Below are positions 14,616 through 21,778 of a stretch of DNA of 34,797 bases, one piece after another. Numbering within the stretch: position 1 is the stretch's first letter; each line of letters starts with the position of its first letter. The position numbers were made by a program, and so were the translations under genes. A model generated the notes under the pieces. It searched no databases and had not been told where the DNA came from. It saw only the letters and a list, made by a program, of their open reading frames with translations. This stretch comes from a virus: the IMG/VR virus record IMGVR_UViG_3300050821_011420, positions 1-34,797 of that record; one strand, written 5' to 3'.

Positions 14616-15770
14616 TTAGGTCGTCAGTTGGGAGTACATGTCGGGCGGAACGGTGGGAATTGTCTGCATGCCGCCGCCGCCGTTCTGGTTCAGTAAGGCG
14701 TAGAGGCTCGCGAGGTTGCCCAGGTTCTGCAAGCCGCCGCTGTAAGCGTTCGCCTGTCCCACGTATCCGGAGCCACGCGCGGCGCCGGCGTTATTGATGT
14801 TCTGCCCGATCATGTTGCCGGCATTGAGCAAGGTCGACGACACACCGCTCGCGGCGTTCGCGCCTGCCGAGTTCAGCTGCGAGGTTGCGGTCTGGCCGAG
14901 GCCGGCGAGCGCTGCCAGACGATTGAAGGTGTTGGTCTGGTTGTTCTCGAAGATGTTGTAGTTCTGCTGATACTGGCCGAGCGCGCGGTTGTAGACGTTG
15001 CCGTACTCGTTCGAGGCATAGTCCTGCGTGAACTGGTTCTCGGCGTTGAGCGTGTTCCCGGAGAGCAGTCCGCCGCGTGCGGCCGCGGAATTCTGAATCG
15101 CTTGCTGCGCGAGGTTCAGCCGGGCCATGTAGCCCGGGTCGTTGGTCTCCGACAGCGTCGGCGGCGTGAACTGCTGATCGAACCCCCGCAACAACGAACC
15201 GGTTGAACCCAGATTCGGATTGACGTATTGCCCGATCGAAGCCAGCCCGGCATTGGGATTCGCGGCGGTGGGTATGGTCGCGCTGGGTGCGCCCGGTGCT
15301 CCCGGAGGAGCCTTCACGGCGCCGCCGGCCATCGCATTCGATCCGTTGGGAATGCCTACCGCATTAAAGGGCTTGATGCCATTGATCGGTTGCGCGGGAC
15401 TGCCGGTGGAAGCTCCCGTCGTTCCGATGCCACCACCACCCGCCGTCGATCCGCCGCCGATTGCCGTCGAAGGCATCGTTGCGGAAGTGGGGAATTGAAT
15501 CCCTAGCAGGTTCGCTAGATTGGCGAGACCGGCCTGGCCAACACCGAGCCAGGGCGCTTCCTGTTGCTGCTGGTTGTTATAGACCTGCTCCTGGAAGTTA
15601 AGTGCGTTCTGCGCTTCCTGGGACTGCAGCTGCGCGGCATAGTCGGCGGCGTTGACCTGGGCATTCGCCGCGTTCCCGGCAGCGTTCGCCTGGATCGCGG
15701 ACGCGCCCAGAGAAGTCGCGCCGGCGACACCGAGCCCCAAACCCAGGGCAAGACCGGTCGCGATCGGCAT
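14616..15770 (-). CDS. DNA-ejection protein with hydrophobic N-terminus, 384 aa
   Basis: The first 30 residues (PIATGLALGLGLGVAGATSL) are Gly/Ala-rich and membrane-seeking. A Gln/Asn/Ala helix follows (NAADYAAQLQSQEAQNALNF), then WLGVGQAGLANLANLLG, a pattern common in podovirus DNA transfer proteins. A Gly/Pro/Ala linker occupies the middle, and a helical region with FNRLAALAGLGQTATSQL lies near the C-terminus. A good ribosome-binding site (GGGAG) precedes ATG 15770. The expected role is forming the channel for DNA entry. Confidence 0.7.
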   Translation of the reverse strand: MPIATGLALGLGLGVAGATSLGASAIQANAAGNAANAQVNAADYAAQLQSQEAQNALNFQEQVYNNQQQQEAPWLGVGQAGLANLANLLGIQFPTSATMPSTAIGGGSTAGGGGIGTTGASTGSPAQPINGIKPFNAVGIPNGSNAMAGGAVKAPPGAPGAPSATIPTAANPNAGLASIGQYVNPNLGSTGSLLRGFDQQFTPPTLSETNDPGYMARLNLAQQAIQNSAAARGGLLSGNTLNAENQFTQDYASNEYGNVYNRALGQYQQNYNIFENNQTNTFNRLAALAGLGQTATSQLNSAGANAASGVSSTLLNAGNMIGQNINNAGAARGSGYVGQANAYSGGLQNLGNLASLYALLNQNGGGGMQTIPTVPPDMYSQLTT

Positions 15771-15838
15771 TAAAACTCCCTTGTAATCTGCACGTTAGTG
15801 GTATATGTGGTCATAGCAAACCATGGCATGCTATAGGC

Positions 15839-16327
15839 ATGAACGAGAACACGAAATGGTGGTTTAATCTGAGCAAAGAAGAGCGACAGCGCCGAACGAA
15901 GCTTGCGCATGAGAGATATCGCGCGAAGTCAGAAAAGCGTGCAGTCGAAAAAGCGTGGAGAGAACGCCCCGAGGTGAAAGCGAAAATGCGAGCCACTGCT
16001 CGGGCTTTCCATCGAAGCAGATGGGCGCACCGCACGTACTTGAGCGCAAAGCTACGCGCCGAACGCATGGGCGTACCGTTCACGATTACTGAGTCAGATA
16101 TCGTCGTTCCGGACATCTGCCCTGTGTTTGGGTTACCCATTCGCATCGGGAGTAAGCCGGGCGCAGCGCACGGCGGCAGTTCGAACTCGCCGTCACTCGA
16201 TAGAAAGATTCCAGCGCTCGGATACGTACCGGGCAATGTGTGTGTCATCTCGCTGCGAGCGAACGCACTCAAGAACAGCGCAACACTTGAAGAGCTGGAA
16301 GCCATCGTCAGATATTGTCGAAGCTAG
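15839..16327 (+). CDS. HNH-like endonuclease, + strand cargo gene, 162 aa
   Basis: A very basic helical N-terminal half (residues 1-75, many Arg and Lys) is followed by a compact C-terminal domain: DICPVFGLPI, then SPSLDRKIPALGYVPGNVCV and ISLRANALKNSATLEELE. This C-terminal block is typical of small phage HNH-type or homing-like endonucleases. It is transcribed opposite to the virion genes and converges with the GNAT gene, with 4 nt of overlap. No ribosome-binding site is clear; a TATAGG lies 2-7 nt before the ATG. It is a mobile or selfish insertion candidate. Confidence 0.7.
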   Translation: MNENTKWWFNLSKEERQRRTKLAHERYRAKSEKRAVEKAWRERPEVKAKMRATARAFHRSRWAHRTYLSAKLRAERMGVPFTITESDIVVPDICPVFGLPIRIGSKPGAAHGGSSNSPSLDRKIPALGYVPGNVCVISLRANALKNSATLEELEAIVRYCRS

Positions 16328-16758
16328 AGAGCCTTCTGAAAACTCACTTCGACTTGCTTGTAGTGCATCGACTCATACGCCTTGCCTACTTCTGCCGTGG
16401 GCGCGGTGAACTGCATGTACTTCGCACCGAAACTGCGCGCCATGCGTTCGGCGCCGCGCAGCAGCATCAGCGCGGTGAAGCTCTTGCGATATTCGGGCTC
16501 GACGTACCACATCACCTCGCCGGCGGTGAGCTCGCCGGAGAAGTAGTGCGGGAAAACAATGAAGCCCAGCAATCCGCTGAGTGTGCCGTCTTCTTCTTCC
16601 GCCACGAGGATCATTCCCTTTTGCAGCACCTCGAGCGCGAGCTGGCCGGTGCGCTCCGGGTTATCGCCCACCAGGTCCTTGTACGGGCCTTCGCGCAAGG
16701 AGCGCGAACCCATCTCGACAATGCGGGGAACGTCTTCTGCTTTGGCTTCGCGAATCAT
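16324..16758 (-). CDS. GNAT-fold acetyltransferase-like protein, 144 aa
   Basis: The sequence begins MIREAKAEDVPRIVEMGSRS and continues with a central strand (MILVAEEEDGTLSGLLGFIV), then VEPEYRKSFTALMLLRGAER and a final QFTAPTAEVGKAYESMHYK, which follows GNAT order. The acetyl-CoA loop is degenerate (EYRKSFTAL rather than a clear Q/RxxGxG/A). In podoviruses a GNAT-like protein is often coded between tail and ejection genes (T7 gp13 is one case), so a virion-assembly role is as likely as acetylation. ATG 16758 is chosen by homology-like start; no good ribosome-binding site. Confidence 0.7.
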   Translation of the reverse strand: MIREAKAEDVPRIVEMGSRSLREGPYKDLVGDNPERTGQLALEVLQKGMILVAEEEDGTLSGLLGFIVFPHYFSGELTAGEVMWYVEPEYRKSFTALMLLRGAERMARSFGAKYMQFTAPTAEVGKAYESMHYKQVEVSFQKAL

Positions 16759-16799
16759 GGGTCGAGTGTGTTGCCAGCGGTAGGGTGGCCAGACCGTGA

Positions 16800-17069
16800 C
16801 TAGAAGGCCGTGTGCGGAATGCGCCGCCAGACATTCGCAGCAATGCATATATAGAGAAAGTTTCCGTCGAAGAGAATCTGGCCGGGCGTGCCCTTGTCGG
16901 TCGAATTCACCGGCGTTGCTCCCACCGCAGGCGAGGTCAAACGCGCGGGCAACAACTGAAACCACTGGTACCAGGGCTGCGCGGGCTTGCCGGTGGGTTT
17001 CCCTTGCTCATCCACTTCATGGAACGATTGTTCGCGCGGCGGTGCCGGCTGAAATTTCGCGACGGCCAT
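16800..17069 (-). CDS. Small virion-associated protein, 89 aa
   Basis: A Pro-rich and polar N-terminus (PAPPREQSFHEVDEQGKP) leads to a short beta domain: NSTDKGTPGQILFDGNFLYI, then CIAANVWRRIP. This ending is widespread in phage tail-region proteins and tail fibre segments. The ATG at 17069 is directly next to the TAG of the 611-aa gene, so it belongs to the same operon. A tail-accessory role is inferred from position. Confidence 0.6.
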   Translation of the reverse strand: MAVAKFQPAPPREQSFHEVDEQGKPTGKPAQPWYQWFQLLPARLTSPAVGATPVNSTDKGTPGQILFDGNFLYICIAANVWRRIPHTAF

Positions 17070-18905
17070 CTATGCCCGCTTCACCAGTTCCTTGGTCATG
17101 CGTTCCGAGGGCTTATAGCCCGGATCCGCGTCGAGGTAGGCATCCACGATGCGCAGCGGCGCAGGATCGGAGAACAGCACCTGATAGACCCGATCGCGGG
17201 TGGTGCCCAGCTGGCGCCAGATCACGCGCTTTTTGTAGTCGCCGATTCTGCCCAGGCTCTTTAGGTGCTCGTTCGACCAGGTGTGCGCGAAATCGTTTGA
17301 CCAGGAGAGCGAAATCTGCGGACCGCGGACGAAGTTCCCGGTCTTCTGCGTCTTGATCACGGCATGGCCGCCGCCGACGTCGGTCACGAATAAATTCCAG
17401 ATGGTTTTCCCGGAAATCGAAATCATCTGCAGCGCTTGCAGATAGCCGGTGTTCGCGGTGACGGGAACAGCCTGGAGGACACCCAGCGGGGTAATGATGA
17501 TCTGCCACGAGGTGCCGTCGCCCGCCGAATCGTTGAAGTAGAGCAGCTGCGGGCTGGGCAGACCGCCGATCGGCAGCGCAGTCACCAGCACACCCAGGTC
17601 GTTTACCTGCACGGCCCAGGTCTGCCCGGTCGAATCGTTCAGATACAACGTGGTGGTCGGACCTGAGTCGAGAATGTTTGGCCCGAGTCCCGTCTCGCAG
17701 TCGAGCCACAGATACCAGTGCGTCGAGAATTGGTTCTCGACCGAGATGTGCGGCGCACGCCTGAGTCTGCGGATCGGGTTGCCGTTGTCGGTCACAAACT
17801 GCCACGACCCGTTGACCAAGGTCGGAAGCGCGCTTTGATACACCAGGCCGGTGGTGGGATCGCCCACCAGGTGCATGCCGAAGTTGAAATCGTGGAAGAG
17901 CGCCCGATCCATCTGGAAGGTGCCGTTCTGGGTGTTCCAGTAGCCGCGCTCGGTCCACATCCCGTTGGCCGTGTCGTAAACCCAGGTCTTCTGCGCGGTG
18001 GGGAAGTTCACCACGACGTTTTCGTGCCCGTCACGCTGCTCGGAATACATCACGCAATCGGAGATCGTTCCGTAGCTCTGAATTTCGTGCTCGACCGCAT
18101 GGTTTGAAACGCGCACCGGGGTGAAGCCGTTCGCCCGGCGAACCATGGCCTGGCCGCGTTCGGAGGCGTCCAGCCAGAAAATGGAGTTGTCGGCTTTGCA
18201 GATGGCCGCCGGCGCGCCCAGTCCGTTTTCGATGTAGCCGCCCTGAATGGTGTCGAAAGGGAAGGGGAAGTTGCCCGAGCTGTAGTACGGCTGAATACCC
18301 TTCGGGCTGAAGACCCAGAGCTGCTCATGGTCGACAAAGAGTGCGCTCGGGAGTTCCGAGAAATTCTGCACGCCGGCGGCGCTCGTTCCCGGCCAGGTAG
18401 TCGCGTCGCCCGCCGCCGAGGCCTGGAGCTTATTCTGGCCGAACATGATAGCGACGAAGAATCCGGAAAAGTAGGCGACCTGCCCGACCGGGCCGCCGAT
18501 GGTCGCAGTCACCTCCACAATTGTGTTCGCGTTGATGTCGTAGACCCAGGCACGCTGCTCGGAGGAAATCAGAATCTGCGTGCCGCCGATCGCGATCGAC
18601 ACCGGCAAGCCGTCGGAGGCGATGGGAGTCGAACCATTGCGCTGGGTTTGGCCGCCGCCGGCGAGCAACTCCCAAAGCGCGGTTCCGGCCACTGAAAACG
18701 TGCGCGCGCGGAGGGTCTTGATGCCGCGCATGGGAGCGCCGCCCAGGTTGTAAACGAGATTCTTGCCGGGCGTCGCGTACATCGCCATCGGTCCTTTGCC
18801 GACCTGACTCTCGATAGCCTCGACGTAGAGGTTCATCGTGGTCTGGCAGTCCGCATTCAAGGACTGGCTGCGGTATGTTGGGCCGACAAACCCAAATCTA
18901 GACAT
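17070..18905 (-). CDS. P22 gp10-like packaged-DNA stabilisation/tail hub protein, 611 aa
   Basis: The N-terminus FVGPTYRSQSLNADCQTTMN, then LYVEAIE and ATPGKNLVYNLG, and the C-terminus WSNDFAHTWSNEHLKSLGRI, then YKKRVIWRQLG, are landmarks of the P22 gp10-like family, which plugs the connector and joins the tail. P22 gp10 is 472 aa. The extra length is partly an insertion at about residues 415-520 with three related beta units (YLNDSTGQTWAVQV, YFNDSAGDGTSWQI, ISGKTIWNLFVTD). No signal peptide is present, unlike its neighbours. Confidence 0.8.
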   Translation of the reverse strand: MSRFGFVGPTYRSQSLNADCQTTMNLYVEAIESQVGKGPMAMYATPGKNLVYNLGGAPMRGIKTLRARTFSVAGTALWELLAGGGQTQRNGSTPIASDGLPVSIAIGGTQILISSEQRAWVYDINANTIVEVTATIGGPVGQVAYFSGFFVAIMFGQNKLQASAAGDATTWPGTSAAGVQNFSELPSALFVDHEQLWVFSPKGIQPYYSSGNFPFPFDTIQGGYIENGLGAPAAICKADNSIFWLDASERGQAMVRRANGFTPVRVSNHAVEHEIQSYGTISDCVMYSEQRDGHENVVVNFPTAQKTWVYDTANGMWTERGYWNTQNGTFQMDRALFHDFNFGMHLVGDPTTGLVYQSALPTLVNGSWQFVTDNGNPIRRLRRAPHISVENQFSTHWYLWLDCETGLGPNILDSGPTTTLYLNDSTGQTWAVQVNDLGVLVTALPIGGLPSPQLLYFNDSAGDGTSWQIIITPLGVLQAVPVTANTGYLQALQMISISGKTIWNLFVTDVGGGHAVIKTQKTGNFVRGPQISLSWSNDFAHTWSNEHLKSLGRIGDYKKRVIWRQLGTTRDRVYQVLFSDPAPLRIVDAYLDADPGYKPSERMTKELVKRA

Positions 18906-18921
18906 TGGAGACGGTAGGGAA

Positions 18922-19305
18922 CTACTGGATGTAGATCACGTCGATGACGTCGGCATTGGTGCCGTTGATGTACCACTGGTTCAGATCGGTGGCGGCCTGC
19001 ATGCCGAAAGCGCCGGTCGTGATCGATCCACCGGGCGAGCCGGAGGAGATCAGCGCGCCACGCGTCGAGCTGGTGTTGACGTCGCCCACGCGGATGGTGT
19101 GCGCGGCGTTGTTCTGAATGTAAATCTCTTTGCAGGGGATCGACGAGGTCGAGACCTGGGTCGTCGAGGCGCCGATGGTCACCTGCAGGGTGTGAACGCC
19201 GGGAACGTAGAGGGAGCTCTGGGCGTGCCCGGCGAATACGAGCACCAAAAGAATGCACGTGAGAACTAAAGCGAAGAAAAGATCGAGACGGCGGGCTTGT
19301 GTCAT
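18922..19305 (-). CDS. Small virion-region protein with signal peptide, 127 aa
   Basis: The ATG at 19305 has GGAG about 9 nt upstream and gives a Sec signal peptide: DLFFALVLTCILLVLVFAGH ending A-Q. The mature ~97 residues form a beta-rich domain (HTLQVTIGASTTQVSTSSIP, then EIYIQNNAAHTIRVGDVN and GALISSGSPGGS) like small cement or fibre-tip proteins seen in phage tail regions. It lies between the gp4-like and gp10-like genes. The longer ORF to 19422 is rejected because it overlaps the upstream gene and hides the signal. Confidence 0.7.
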   Translation of the reverse strand: MTQARRLDLFFALVLTCILLVLVFAGHAQSSLYVPGVHTLQVTIGASTTQVSTSSIPCKEIYIQNNAAHTIRVGDVNTSSTRGALISSGSPGGSITTGAFGMQAATDLNQWYINGTNADVIDVIYIQ

Positions 19306-19309
19306 GACG

Positions 19310-20080
19310 CTACTCCCGTAATCCAGTGAGGAAATTGAAATCTGGCCGGCCATTGCCCGGCGAGCCTGGCATGCCGCTGTTGGTATCGATCCGCGGCGGC
19401 CCGGAGTTGTTGTCGAGCACACCCTTGGCGGCTTCCTTCAGTAGTCCGATCAGCGTGGGCGAGGCCTCTTTGCCATAGGACGGACTCAACCGCACAGCCA
19501 GCGACAAAACGATGAAATCCCAATAGGCCGCCGGCAGCCCGATCGAGGCCTGCAGCGAGATCGCCTGCGCCAGGCCCACCCAGAGCTCGAGGCGGACCGG
19601 GCTGGCCACGTTGCAGATCGGGTAAAAGTTCAGCGTCCCGAGCGGCGTGTCGGGACTGTAAAAAAGGTCGGTGACGATCGATGAGGTCAGCGACTTCAGC
19701 GGATTCGCGTTCCACCAGTCGTCGTCGCGGATATTGATGGGCGTATCGACCGGGTTGGACGAGGCGCTATTGAGAACGAACGACGCGCCGACCACTTTCA
19801 CGGGTCGGAGCGGAACATTGAAGTCTCCGCCTGGCCCGATGGTGTGCGGCGCGTGGTTGGCCTGCAGGTTAAACAGCGGGAAGTTGACGTTGTAGATCAG
19901 CGAACGTTTCGCGTTGATCAGGTCGATCAAGCGCTGCAGCTTCTCGAGGCCCCAGGCCGCCATATCCGCGTCGATCGGCTCCTGTGGGTTTTGAATGCCC
20001 GCCTCGGTGAGCGCCGAGGAAATGATGTCCTGCGGCTGCGCCGTGACAGAAGCGTTCGCGGCTGTGAAGACGACGGTCAC
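19310..20080 (-). CDS. P22 gp4-like head-to-tail connector/tail accessory protein, 256 aa
   Basis: The pattern DIISSALTEAGIQNPQEPID, then LEKLQRLIDLINAKRSLIYN, followed by TIGPGGDFNVPLRPVKVVGA is characteristic of the gp4-like tail accessory factor that binds the portal after packaging. The C-terminal half contains LPAAYWDFIVLSLAVRLSPS, also typical of this family. The GTG start at 20080 immediately follows the TAA of the 118-aa gene. P22 gp4 is shorter (166 aa), but many podovirus homologues are about 200-260 aa. Confidence 0.8.
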   Translation of the reverse strand: MTVVFTAANASVTAQPQDIISSALTEAGIQNPQEPIDADMAAWGLEKLQRLIDLINAKRSLIYNVNFPLFNLQANHAPHTIGPGGDFNVPLRPVKVVGASFVLNSASSNPVDTPINIRDDDWWNANPLKSLTSSIVTDLFYSPDTPLGTLNFYPICNVASPVRLELWVGLAQAISLQASIGLPAAYWDFIVLSLAVRLSPSYGKEASPTLIGLLKEAAKGVLDNNSGPPRIDTNSGMPGSPGNGRPDFNFLTGLRE

Positions 20081-20437
20081 TTATTTCGCCCGGCGCTCTG
20101 TTTTGCTCGAGTCATACAAACGAGCGTTCGGGTCGGGCAGCGGCGGTGCGATGTAGGCCTCTTTCACCCAGCCATCGGCCAGCGCTTTCTCGAGCTCCTC
20201 GGGCGTGTTCACAAGCTGTGTGAGGTGCTCCGAGGGCACTTTCTCGACGTCGACCACCTCGTGCAGCGTGTTGCGGTGCTCGATCATGCGGAAAGGCTCG
20301 CGCGGGTGCTTATAGACCACTCGCGGATATTCCAGGTGCGGGATCTGCTTGGTTGGAGGCGTCGCCGGATCGAGCGAGGTGAGCCCGCCTTGGCCGGGCT
20401 TGGCGTTGAATTTCTCTTCATCAATGGCAAACGGCAT
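20081..20437 (-). CDS. Small virion-operon protein with EYP...VN motif, 118 aa
   Basis: The sequence contains HLEYPRVVYKHP and later LVNTPEELEKALADGWVKEA, a pattern repeated in many small podovirus proteins coded between coat and connector. A strong ribosome-binding site (AGGAG) precedes ATG 20437. The next gene (92 aa) carries a related EYPK ... LVNSAEEE block, so these may be paralogues. A virion accessory role is suggested by position; the function is unknown. Confidence 0.65.
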   Translation of the reverse strand: MPFAIDEEKFNAKPGQGGLTSLDPATPPTKQIPHLEYPRVVYKHPREPFRMIEHRNTLHEVVDVEKVPSEHLTQLVNTPEELEKALADGWVKEAYIAPPLPDPNARLYDSSKTERRAK

Positions 20438-20476
20438 GATGCTTTTCTCCTGGTGAGATTCGGACGCTTGGGAGGT

Positions 20477-20755
20477 TTACGCGTCTTCCGTGAAATCGCG
20501 CAGCTTCGGCGTTCGGCGCGAACCCGTGCGGGTGGCCGCGGACTCTTCCTCGGCGGAATTCACGAGAACTGTTTTCGGGGAGTCGTCTTCGTTTTTGCCG
20601 ACGACAACGTGTTTCGGGTACTCGCGGTGCACGTGCAGAATCAAACGCACGGAGATCTCACGTGGTGCGTGCGGATCTTTGGCGAGGGCTTCCATAGCAT
20701 CGGTGATGCGCTGCTCTTCGCCCATTGCGAAGGAAGCGCCGGTGGGTAGCGTCAT
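20477..20755 (-). CDS. Small virion-operon protein, 92 aa
   Basis: The body HVHREYPKHVVVGKNEDDSP continues to KTVLVNSAEEESAA and shares the EYP-to-VNxxEE arrangement with the neighbouring 118-aa protein. The ATG at 20755 has a good ribosome-binding site (GAGGAAA). The C-terminal tail is basic (RTGSRRTPKLR). It is preceded by the long inverted repeat at 20784-20841. Confidence 0.6.
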   Translation of the reverse strand: MTLPTGASFAMGEEQRITDAMEALAKDPHAPREISVRLILHVHREYPKHVVVGKNEDDSPKTVLVNSAEEESAATRTGSRRTPKLRDFTEDA

Positions 20756-20783
20756 AAAGATTTCCTCTTATCCGAAAAATGGC

Positions 20784-20841
20784 CCCTGGCGTGGATCCCG
20801 CGCATGTGGGTGTGGAGTCGAAACGAGATCCACGGCCAGGG
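20784..20841. repeat. Long imperfect hairpin between two leftward genes
   Basis: CCCTGGC plus GTGGATC (20784-20797) pairs with GATCCAC plus GCCAGGG (20827-20841), a 14-bp stem with one bulged G (20834) and a 29-nt loop. It lies between the stop of the 277-aa gene and the start of the 92-aa gene. It has no T-run, so it is more likely an RNA-processing, stability or attenuation site than a classical terminator. Confidence 0.55.
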
Positions 20842-20879
20842 CGACGACGATTGCTGGTTGGCAATCAGCCGACGGTCGA

Positions 20880-21713
20880 TCAGTAGCTCGGAACGTACTT
20901 CTTATTCGTCTGGTCGAAGGTGAAGCAGAGGATTTTGTTCACCACTGCCGTCGACGCCAGAGCGATGTTGTTGGTCGCGGTGGTCGTGAAGATCGCATCG
21001 GGAATCACACAGAACGGCGCGCCGATAATACTGGTCGCCGACCCGCCGCCGGATCCGAGGCCCGCTGAGGTGGACGTGCCCCAAGCGGTAATTGCATTCG
21101 TTCCGGTGACGTGGAACAAAGGCCCGCTGGGATTCGTCGCGCCAGCCACGGAAGCCACGGCCGTGGTAACCCCTGAAACGCCCGCGGTGTTGAAGTAACC
21201 GGGCACCCAGGAATTCGTCACGGTCGAACAGAGCCACTGGTTTCCTGTGCGAACGTTGATGTACGGAGTCACCAGCGTATTCGCCGGGGTGCAGCTGCCC
21301 GCCGGCTCGACCGCGAAAAACTGGTCCGGCCGACCGACGAACACAATTGCACCCGACAAATGCGGAGATGCCACCGTCGAAGCCGCACCGCGCACAACCG
21401 TGACCGTAGTTCCGGTCACTCCGGTGACCAGCATTGCTTCCGCCGTACCGAGTCCGCCCGAAGTGCCGTCCTCGATAAACAGCAGAGAGCCGCCGCTTGC
21501 GGGAATCGCTACGTTCCCGCCGGTGGCGCCCGGAGCCGAGATATTCGTGGCCGAGGTCACCGTGATTGCGGTTTGCCCCGCGCTGGTGATCGCATTGGAG
21601 AGAGTGGTGACAGTGAGCGCAGTCTGCGCCGATGCTGGGGTACCCAGCAAAAAGGCGACGGCGACGACAGCGCAAAGAAGAACTGCAACGCGAGAGAAAG
21701 TTGATTTTGTCAT
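20880..21713 (-). CDS. Secreted-type virion protein beside the coat gene, 277 aa
   Basis: RVAVLLCAVVAVAFLLGTPA, then SAQ, forms a Sec signal peptide. The mature part is Thr/Val/Ala-rich beta structure (VTTLSNAITSAGQTAITVTS), with GGSLLFIEDGTSGGLGTAEA and VTVVRGAASTVASPHLSGAI, similar to small head-decoration or adhesin-like domains. It has four cysteines. It is coded directly after the major capsid gene in transcription order, where decoration proteins are often found; the hairpin at 21728-21760 separates them. The function is inferred from position only. Confidence 0.6.
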   Translation of the reverse strand: MTKSTFSRVAVLLCAVVAVAFLLGTPASAQTALTVTTLSNAITSAGQTAITVTSATNISAPGATGGNVAIPASGGSLLFIEDGTSGGLGTAEAMLVTGVTGTTVTVVRGAASTVASPHLSGAIVFVGRPDQFFAVEPAGSCTPANTLVTPYINVRTGNQWLCSTVTNSWVPGYFNTAGVSGVTTAVASVAGATNPSGPLFHVTGTNAITAWGTSTSAGLGSGGGSATSIIGAPFCVIPDAIFTTTATNNIALASTAVVNKILCFTFDQTNKKYVPSY

Positions 21714-21727
21714 GGTGGTTTTCCCGG

Positions 21728-21760
21728 ATTGAAGAGCGTGCAGTTCGCACGCTCTTCAAT
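21728..21760. repeat. Perfect 14-bp hairpin after the major capsid gene
   Basis: ATTGAAGAGCGTGC (21728-21741) pairs exactly with GCACGCTCTTCAAT (21747-21760) around the 5-nt loop AGTTC. It lies 19 nt beyond the coat stop. There is no U-run on either strand, so it may reduce rather than end transcription, or protect the abundant coat mRNA 3' end. Confidence 0.7.
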
Positions 21761-21778
21761 TGGCGGGGATCTCCTTCG

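Noticed and set aside
19844-20749. A 301-aa + strand ORF
   Set aside because: Antisense to three well supported leftward genes.
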